This document shows, in pieces, positions 5,634-10,841 of a stretch of DNA of 10,841 bases. The stretch is from the NCBI GenBank assembly GCA_029268165.1, contig JAJUGM010000072.1, forward strand, positions 1 to 10,841. Reading direction: 5' to 3'. The notes below the pieces were generated by a model, which worked only from the letters and a program-made list of their open reading frames with translations, was not told the DNA's origin and did not search any database. Position 1 is the stretch's first letter. Each line of letters begins with the position of its first letter. A program made the position numbers and the translations under genes. This DNA comes from Bacteroidota bacterium (GTDB taxonomy: Bacteria; Bacteroidota; Bacteroidia; Bacteroidales; UBA10428).

Positions 5634-8045
5634 ATGGCTTCCCTAAAAACATCAGTTTACTTGCCGGTACTTCTGATAAGTGTTGTATTGCTTGCCGGAT
5701 TTAACGGAGAGGAATCAAGGATTAAAAAAATTGAGGATGTCCTTAAAAATTTTACTGAAAAATTTCCGCAATATAAGGCATATCTTCATATTGATAAATC
5801 ATTTTATAACGCAAATGATATTATATGGTTTAAAGCCTATCTGGTAGACGGATCAACACATAAACCTGCCATGCCTGTCACCAATCTTTATGCCGAGCTT
5901 ATTTCACCGACAGGCCAACAGGTGCAGATAATCAGGGTACAGATGAGATACGGCTTCGGATATGGCGATTTCAAGCTTTCAGATACCTTGCCTGAAGGCA
6001 TTTATCAAATAAGAGCCTATACCAACTGGATGCTTAACTTTCACCCCGACTTTTTCTTCTCAAGAAATATCCAGATTTATAATCCCGGATACAAAAAATT
6101 AATTTCTCCGAAACAGGCACGGAAAAACCTTAAAATACTCAGTACAAAAGATGATATTGTTACCGATATCGATGTGCAGTTTTTCCCCGAAGGCGGATAT
6201 TTGGTGTCAGGTATAGAAAGCAAAATTGCCTTTAAAGCCATTGACAAAACAGGCAAAAGTATTTCCATAGAAGGCAGCTTGTTTGATTCAGATAAAAATA
6301 AAATCACCACGTTTGGAACTTTGCATGATGGCATGGGCGTATTCAGGCTCAGGCCTCAAAAAGGCCGGAAGTATCACGCCATAGTTGCATACGGAAACAG
6401 GGACTACCGCATTAACCTGCCTGATCCCCTCGAATATGGCGTGGTTATGGATATTGAAAATAAAAAGCAGGATATTGAAATAAAAATCATAGCAAATAAA
6501 TTGCCAACCAATGACAGGGTGGCAAATGAGGTGATTATCATTGGCCAGGTGAGAGGGCAAATATTTTACCAGTCAGTTGAAAACATTGCCGGTGGAACAA
6601 AAACCATTACTATTAAGAAAAGCCTCTTCCCTTCGGGTATTGTTCAGTTCACCCTTTTTTCAGGGCGCATGGCACCGTTGGCCGAAAGACTGGTTTTTGT
6701 TAACAATAATGATTTCATGAGGATACAGATTCAAGCCTACGATACGATAACAGACAATAATGATCACCTGCTTGCCCTGAGCATAACAACCCGGGATAAA
6801 TTCCAGAAACCACTAAGATCGAACCTTTCATTGACTGTGTTATATGACAACGCTAATGAAATGACAATTTCTGAAAATATCATCAGTAATTTAATGCTTA
6901 CCTCTGATTTAAGAGGTTATGTTGAGAATCCGGGTTATTTATTGCAAAACTCTCTGGATGATACCGATGCAATGGAACTGGTTATGCTTACGCATGGCTG
7001 GCGAAGGTTTGACTGGTCAGAGATCATGCAGGGCAAATATCCTAAAATAAATTTTTACGAAGAGAAAGGCATAACCATTGCCGGCATGATAACTACTGAG
7101 CTTTTTTCAATTCCGCTGAAAGACTGTAAAGTGCAACTTACTGTAAAAGAGACATTTAATGATGTTTTTATTAATCAGTCCGATGAAAGGGGGCTATTTG
7201 TCTTTGACAATCTGGTATATTATGACACCATAAATGTTAAAATAGAAGCGTGGAGGCCATCGGGCCGGAGAAACCTGGTTATTCTTGTTCCCGACGACCA
7301 GTATCCTGAAGTTACCAAATTACAGGGAGAGCCTGTTCTCACAACAGTTTCAGAACGCGACAATAAAGCTTACAGGAAAGAAAAATTTTACAGGGAAAAA
7401 TTGGCTTATGAAGAAGCACAAAGGCGGCTTGCTGCACAAGACAGTAATAAACTACATGGAATTCATGGCCAGCCCGACTATGTAATACGCTCGGAAGATA
7501 TACCCTATGGATACAGAGATGCCCTGCAGGTAATACAAGGACGCGTGCCGGGTGTGATAGTCAACGGAAATAATGTTTACATAAGAGGGATAAGTACATT
7601 TTACGGAAGTACCCAACCTCTTTATCTTGTGGATAATATTCCTGTTTCTGACGTAAATGCAATTCTTAGTATTCCGGTGGAAGATATTGAACGGATAGAA
7701 ATTATAAAAGGGCCGAGCAGTTCAATTTACGGAGTCAGAGGTGGCAATGGCGTAATAGCAATTTATACCAAACGCGGCCAGTTTATGAAAAAAGGGATTA
7801 TTGAGTTTCAGATGCTGGGATACCATTATCCGAGAAAATTTTACCAGCCTGCATTTACTCCTGACAATAAACCTGAAAGATTAACAACAATATTATGGCA
7901 ACCTGTAATTGAAACCAGCAATGAAGGAAAAGCAAAAGTAATACTAAGAAAACCACAAATAGAAGGTGTTTTCAGGATTGTTGCAGAAGGCCTCTCGTAT
8001 AGCGGGATTCCCGGATTTGTTAACATTACTTTTGAAAATTATTAA
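5634..8045 (+). CDS. Barrel-less envelope protein with MG2 macroglobulin-like and TonB-plug domains
   Basis: An 803-residue exported protein. Residues about 7-24 form a hydrophobic signal segment without a clear lipobox. The MG2-like domain spans about 45-150, with KAYLHIDKSFYNANDIIWFK (48-67), LPEGIYQIRAYTNWM (119-133) and FFSRNIQIYNP. Family-typical stretches follow: QFFPEGGYL (182-190), LMLTSDLRGYVENPGYL (420-436) and LMLTHGWRRFDW (450-461). A carboxypeptidase-regulatory-like beta domain lies at about 478-540, and a charged linker at about 575-602. A TonB plug domain is at about 617-715 (ALQVIQGRVPGV, YLVDNIPVSDV, EDIERIEIIKGPSSSIYGVR, GNGVIAIYTKRG). Only 88 residues remain, ending in a macroglobulin-type beta domain (TTILWQPVIETSNEGKAKVI), so no beta-barrel can exist. 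Related proteins are common in Bacteroidota, and their function is poorly known. A role in binding or sorting at the outer membrane, perhaps with a TonB-linked partner, is inference. The gene stands alone between spacers. Confidence 0.88.
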   Translation: MASLKTSVYLPVLLISVVLLAGFNGEESRIKKIEDVLKNFTEKFPQYKAYLHIDKSFYNANDIIWFKAYLVDGSTHKPAMPVTNLYAELISPTGQQVQIIRVQMRYGFGYGDFKLSDTLPEGIYQIRAYTNWMLNFHPDFFFSRNIQIYNPGYKKLISPKQARKNLKILSTKDDIVTDIDVQFFPEGGYLVSGIESKIAFKAIDKTGKSISIEGSLFDSDKNKITTFGTLHDGMGVFRLRPQKGRKYHAIVAYGNRDYRINLPDPLEYGVVMDIENKKQDIEIKIIANKLPTNDRVANEVIIIGQVRGQIFYQSVENIAGGTKTITIKKSLFPSGIVQFTLFSGRMAPLAERLVFVNNNDFMRIQIQAYDTITDNNDHLLALSITTRDKFQKPLRSNLSLTVLYDNANEMTISENIISNLMLTSDLRGYVENPGYLLQNSLDDTDAMELVMLTHGWRRFDWSEIMQGKYPKINFYEEKGITIAGMITTELFSIPLKDCKVQLTVKETFNDVFINQSDERGLFVFDNLVYYDTINVKIEAWRPSGRRNLVILVPDDQYPEVTKLQGEPVLTTVSERDNKAYRKEKFYREKLAYEEAQRRLAAQDSNKLHGIHGQPDYVIRSEDIPYGYRDALQVIQGRVPGVIVNGNNVYIRGISTFYGSTQPLYLVDNIPVSDVNAILSIPVEDIERIEIIKGPSSSIYGVRGGNGVIAIYTKRGQFMKKGIIEFQMLGYHYPRKFYQPAFTPDNKPERLTTILWQPVIETSNEGKAKVILRKPQIEGVFRIVAEGLSYSGIPGFVNITFENY

Positions 8046-8056
8046 TAAATGATACT

Positions 8057-8081
8057 GTAAGCGCTTCATTATCTTACTTTT
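8057..8081 (+). terminator. Weak possible terminator after the MG2-plug gene
   Basis: GTAAG (8057-8061) can pair with CTTAC (8073-8077) around an 11-base loop, followed by TTTT. A five-pair stem with a long loop is marginal, and the same bases overlap a -7-like promoter match, so this call is tentative. Confidence 0.2.
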
Positions 8082-8082
8082 G
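8075..8082 (+). promoter_or_regulatory. Possible -7 promoter element for the threonine catabolic operon
   Basis: TACTTTTG matches TAnnTTTG exactly and lies just after the stop codon of the preceding gene. A CTG at 8055-8057, 17 bases upstream, is only a loose fit to a TTG -33 element. If used, transcription would start near 8090 and leave a leader of about 200 bases before the dehydrogenase ATG. No other exact -7 match occurs in the spacer. Confidence 0.4.
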
Positions 8083-8100
8083 TCGTTGTTTCAGACCAAT

Positions 8101-8290
8101 AATAAGGAAACCATCTTATTCATACTAAAAAATGCATCTTTCTATCGGATAATCTCCGGATTATACCATGTTGCAATACACGGGCATCAAAATGAAAGGG
8201 TATTTTGCTGCTGGTTTATAACTAACACCTGCAAAACATCATTTTTTACCTGATAATCCTGATGTATATTTATCATTTTAATCTTATCAG
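8101..8290 (+). promoter_or_regulatory. Structured 5' leader of the threonine dehydrogenase operon
   Basis: No gene lies in 8046-8290. The spacer holds several plausible hairpins on the plus strand. These are AATAAG (8101-8106) with CTTATT (8115-8120); GGATAATC-TCCG-GATTATACC (8147-8167, one bulged base); GCAATAC (8173-8179) with GTATTTTGC (8200-8208, two-base bulge); and CTGATAA (8250-8256) with TTATCAG (8284-8290), the last arm touching the ATG at 8291. Inside that last pair, TGAT (8260-8263) can pair with ATCA (8272-8275). The start-adjacent stem could affect translation initiation. I do not recognise a known riboswitch. Confidence 0.3.
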
Positions 8291-9250
8291 ATGGAAAGAA
8301 TTCTCATCATTGGTGCTGCCGGCCAGATAGGCTCGGAACTTACGCTTGAACTGCGTAAAATATATGGTAATTCGAACGTATTTGCTACCGATATTAAAGA
8401 TGCACAGGCTGATATAAAAGAAACAGGACCGTTTCAATTGCTGGACGTGATGGATGACAAGCACCTGATACATTTTGTGATAAGGCACAAAATTACGCAA
8501 ATCTATCATCTGGCAGCTGTTTTGTCGGGAAATGCAGAAAAACTGCCTGTTCAGGCATGGCACATCAACATGAACAGCCTGATGAATATCCTTGAAGTAG
8601 CCAAACTTGTTGAAGAAGTAAAAAAGATATTCTGGCCAAGCTCAATAGCAGTATTCGGGCCCTCAACCCCAAAACAAATGACACCACAGGTTACTTTTAT
8701 GGAACCCACTACTGTTTATGGCATAAGCAAACTTGCAGGTGAGCGCTGGTGCGAATATTACTTTAAGCGATACGGAACAGATATCAGAAGTCTCAGATAT
8801 CCGGGACTGATTAGCTATAAAACCGAACCCGGCGGGGGTACGACCGACTGGGCTGTTGAGATATTTTTTGAAGCAGTCAAAAAGGGTAAATATACCTGTT
8901 TTCTGAATGAAAATACCGTTCAACCCCTTATGTTTATGGACGATGCCATTAAAGCCACAATCAGCCTTATGGAAGCAGAAAGATCAAAGCTCGATATTCA
9001 TTCGGCATATAATATTTGCGGGCCATGCCTGTCGCCCGGTATGGTTACCGACAGCATCAGAAATTATATCCCTGATTTTGCTGTTGAATATAAACCCGAT
9101 TTCCGCCAGCAAATTGCTGATTCGTGGCCCCAATCGGTCGACGATTCCCTGCTGCGTAAAAATATCGGATGGCAGCCCGGATTTGATCTGAAAAAAATTA
9201 CAGAAATTATGCTGCTAAAAATCAGGGAGAAGAATAATTTCAGTAAATAA
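8291..9250 (+). CDS. tdh: L-threonine 3-dehydrogenase, short-chain dehydrogenase/epimerase type
   Basis: Oxidises L-threonine to 2-amino-3-ketobutyrate with NAD+ in the cytoplasm. The 319-residue protein belongs to the extended SDR (UDP-galactose 4-epimerase-like) superfamily, not the zinc-dependent medium-chain type of E. coli. It shows the NAD-binding GAAGQIG (8-14) with an acidic residue ending strand 2 (ATDI, D34), the HLAA motif (73-76), SS of PSSIAVFG (116-123) and catalytic YGISK (Y143, K147). The stretch YPGLISYKTEPGGGTTDWAVEIF (170-192), followed by YTCFL, FMDDAIKAT and LMEAE, is typical of SDR threonine dehydrogenases from Flavobacterium and animals, and separates it from sugar epimerases. 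The ATG at 8291 puts the Rossmann motif in the correct place. It is followed after 27 bases by the CoA ligase for its unstable product, which strongly supports the assignment. Confidence 0.93.
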   Translation: MERILIIGAAGQIGSELTLELRKIYGNSNVFATDIKDAQADIKETGPFQLLDVMDDKHLIHFVIRHKITQIYHLAAVLSGNAEKLPVQAWHINMNSLMNILEVAKLVEEVKKIFWPSSIAVFGPSTPKQMTPQVTFMEPTTVYGISKLAGERWCEYYFKRYGTDIRSLRYPGLISYKTEPGGGTTDWAVEIFFEAVKKGKYTCFLNENTVQPLMFMDDAIKATISLMEAERSKLDIHSAYNICGPCLSPGMVTDSIRNYIPDFAVEYKPDFRQQIADSWPQSVDDSLLRKNIGWQPGFDLKKITEIMLLKIREKNNFSK

Positions 9251-9277
9251 TTCGTGCAATATAAAAACATCTGAATT

Positions 9278-10465
9278 ATGTACGGAAAAATTAAGGAACA
9301 TCTTCTGAATGAACTCGAATCGATAAAAAGCGCGGGTTTGTATAAAAAAGAAAGGGTCATTATTTCTCCGCAGGATGCGGTTATCAAATTAGAAAACGGT
9401 CAAACGGTTTTGAATTTCTGTGCAAACAATTACCTGGGGTTATCCTCGCATCAGGCATTAATTGAAGCCGCAAAGAATGCGCTGGATACACATGGCTTTG
9501 GTATGTCGTCAGTACGTTTTATCTGTGGTACAACTGATTTACACAAAGAGCTTGAAAAGAAAATTGCTTCATTTTTCGGCACAGAAGATACTATTCTTTA
9601 TGCTGCCTGTTTTGATGCCAATGGCGGTGTATTTGAGCCCCTGTTAACGGAAGAAGATGCTGTTATTTCCGATTCGTTGAACCATGCTTCGATTATCGAT
9701 GGGGTAAGGCTTTGCAAGGCACAGCGGTATCGTTATGCAAATGCTAATATGAAAGATCTTGAAGAACAGTTAAAAAAAGCACAGGAACAGCGTTTCAGAA
9801 TTATTGCAACCGATGCTGTTTTTTCAATGGACGGTAATGTTGCCCCTGTTGATAAAATATGTGAACTTGCCCGTAAATATGATGCACTTGTAATGGTTGA
9901 TGAATGTCATTCTGCAGGCGTTATTGGCAAAACAGGCAGAGGGGTTACTGAGGTATATGGTATAAGGGGTGACGTCGACATCATTACCGGAACGCTGGGA
10001 AAAGCCTTTGGCGGAGCTATTGGCGGGTTTACCACAGGGAGAAAGGAAATTATCAGTTTACTGAGGCAACGGTCAAGGCCCTATCTGTTTTCCAATTCGC
10101 TCCCACCAATGATTGCGGCAGCAGGAATTAAAATGTTTGAGATAATGGATGAAACTTCTGCCCTGCAGGAACGCTTGCATGCAAATACCGACTATTTTAA
10201 GGCCGGGATCAGGAAAGCAGGGTTTACAATTAAACCAAGTCAATCAGCCATTGTGGCTATTATGCTTTATGATGCTAAGTTATCGCAGGATTTTGCAGCC
10301 GCTCTGCTCAATGAAGGAATTTATGTTATAGGCTTTTATTATCCTGTAGTACCTAAAGGAGAAGCACGTATAAGGGTACAGCTTTCTGCAGCTCACACCC
10401 GCGAACACCTTGATAAGGCTATCAAGTCATTCATTAAGGTTGGCAAGGAGCTGAAAGTAATATGA
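9278..10465 (+). CDS. kbl: 2-Amino-3-ketobutyrate CoA ligase (glycine C-acetyltransferase)
   Basis: A PLP enzyme of the alpha-oxoamine synthase family that splits 2-amino-3-ketobutyrate with CoA into glycine and acetyl-CoA, the second step of threonine breakdown. The 395-residue length matches E. coli Kbl closely. Visible features are NFCANNYLGLSSH (46-58), HGFGMSSVRFICGTTDLHKE (72-91), SLNHASIIDG with the PLP-stacking His136, DAVFSMDGNVAP (179-190), VDECHSAGVIG with Asp208 and His211, and GTLGKAFGG with the PLP-binding Lys242. The C-terminal domain has the substrate-side segment RPYLFSNSLPP. Related enzymes (BioF, HemA, serine palmitoyltransferase) share the core, but the FGMSSVRFICGT segment and the adjacent threonine dehydrogenase favour Kbl. 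The start follows the dehydrogenase by 27 bases with no separate promoter visible, so the two are co-transcribed. Its stop lies 34 bases from the convergent psd gene. Confidence 0.96.
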   Translation: MYGKIKEHLLNELESIKSAGLYKKERVIISPQDAVIKLENGQTVLNFCANNYLGLSSHQALIEAAKNALDTHGFGMSSVRFICGTTDLHKELEKKIASFFGTEDTILYAACFDANGGVFEPLLTEEDAVISDSLNHASIIDGVRLCKAQRYRYANANMKDLEEQLKKAQEQRFRIIATDAVFSMDGNVAPVDKICELARKYDALVMVDECHSAGVIGKTGRGVTEVYGIRGDVDIITGTLGKAFGGAIGGFTTGRKEIISLLRQRSRPYLFSNSLPPMIAAAGIKMFEIMDETSALQERLHANTDYFKAGIRKAGFTIKPSQSAIVAIMLYDAKLSQDFAAALLNEGIYVIGFYYPVVPKGEARIRVQLSAAHTREHLDKAIKSFIKVGKELKVI

Positions 10466-10499
10466 GCCTGAAACATGCCGGTCTTTTAACCATTTATGC

Positions 10500-10841
10500 T
10501 CAATTCTTTGGAGTACCGGCGATAATATCGATATTTCCACGTACTTTTTGGTTTAACCTTATTTTTAATTCAGTATCTACAGGCAGAAAGAGATCAACCC
10601 TTGATCCGAATTTAATAAATCCGAGTTCAGCACCCTGATATACATAATCGCTTTTTTTCGCATAGGTAATTATGCGCCTTGCTAATGTGCCTGCAATCTG
10701 CCTGACCAGAATTTCACCGTATTTCTCATTTTTTATAACTACAGTAGCTCTTTCATTGAGTTCGGATGATTTCGGGTGCCACGCCACAAGATACTTACCG
10801 GGGTGGTATTTGTAATAGCTTATCGGCCCGGTTACCGGATA
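10500..10841 (-). CDS. psd: Phosphatidylserine decarboxylase proenzyme, C-terminal part (5' end beyond the right edge)
   Basis: Makes phosphatidylethanolamine from phosphatidylserine at the inner membrane. The frame stays open to the right edge, giving the last 113 residues. They include YPVTGPISYYKYHPGKYLVA at the edge, WHPKSSELNER (21-31 of the visible part), the GEILVRQIAGTLARRI stretch (42-57) and LGFIKFGSRVDLFLP (73-87). In the short (PSD-A type) family the Gly-Ser bond of FGSR is where the proenzyme cuts itself; the serine (codon 10602-10604) becomes the pyruvoyl group of a small alpha chain, here 34 residues. The full proenzyme is usually a little over 200 residues, so about half is missing. 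It is convergent with kbl. No strong terminator is visible in the 34-base gap between them. Confidence 0.95.
   Translation of the reverse strand, partial: YPVTGPISYYKYHPGKYLVAWHPKSSELNERATVVIKNEKYGEILVRQIAGTLARRIITYAKKSDYVYQGAELGFIKFGSRVDLFLPVDTELKIRLNQKVRGNIDIIAGTPKN

Noticed and set aside
7780..8045. Frameshift or premature stop having removed a beta-barrel from the MG2-plug protein
   Set aside because: The residues after the plug form a coherent macroglobulin-like C-terminal domain typical of this family, and the downstream spacer encodes no barrel-like sequence in any frame.
8083..8290. Glycine riboswitch upstream of the threonine-to-glycine operon
   Set aside because: The conserved glycine-aptamer core sequences are not visible, and the stems present do not match the known arrangement.
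10466..10520. Bidirectional terminator between kbl and psd
   Set aside because: Only a distant GCCGG/CCGGC pair extending into the psd coding region is present, with no compact hairpin followed by a T-run on either strand.

Overview
The window comes from a member of the Bacteroidota, most likely class Bacteroidia. The evidence is a SusC/RagA-type TonB-dependent transporter, an MG2/TonB-plug protein of a type seen in this phylum, start codons without Shine-Dalgarno sequences, and upstream matches to the phylum's -7 promoter consensus TAnnTTTG. The base composition is AT-rich, and no mobile element, tRNA, rRNA or CRISPR array is visible.

Left third (1-4091, all minus strand): an outer-membrane uptake cluster. 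In transcription order it holds a DUF5004-like lipoprotein, a secreted protein with two tandem beta-rich repeats, and a SusC-type transporter that runs off the left edge after 797 codons. The genes are 14 and 35 bases apart and look like one operon. The SusD partner is not in the window and would be expected just beyond position 1. The likely division of labour is surface capture of a glycan or other large nutrient by the small proteins and TonB-driven import by SusC; the substrate cannot be read from the sequence.

Middle (4092-5633): a 559-base gene-free stretch separates this operon from yebC (minus strand). It contains a probable yebC terminator, a -7-like element for the operon, AT-rich direct and inverted repeats, and a cluster of nested inverted repeats (4396-4558) that can be drawn as a compact multi-helix RNA on the plus strand. 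That cluster is the best candidate here for something undescribed. yebC encodes a conserved translation/regulatory factor. A divergent gene-rich-in-palindromes spacer then leads to the next gene.

Right half (5634-10841): a plus-strand 803-residue envelope protein combines an N-terminal macroglobulin-like MG2 domain with a TonB plug domain but has no beta-barrel. It is followed by a two-gene threonine catabolic operon: an SDR-type L-threonine 3-dehydrogenase and 2-amino-3-ketobutyrate CoA ligase, which together convert threonine to glycine and acetyl-CoA. A leader of up to about 200 bases with several possible hairpins precedes it. The window closes with the 3' part of a convergent phosphatidylserine decarboxylase gene, including its self-cleavage Gly-Ser site.

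Most of the window is ordinary Bacteroidota core and nutrient-uptake content. The unusual points are the possible structured RNA, the barrel-less plug protein, the gene order of the Sus-like operon, and the hairpin next to the threonine dehydrogenase start codon.
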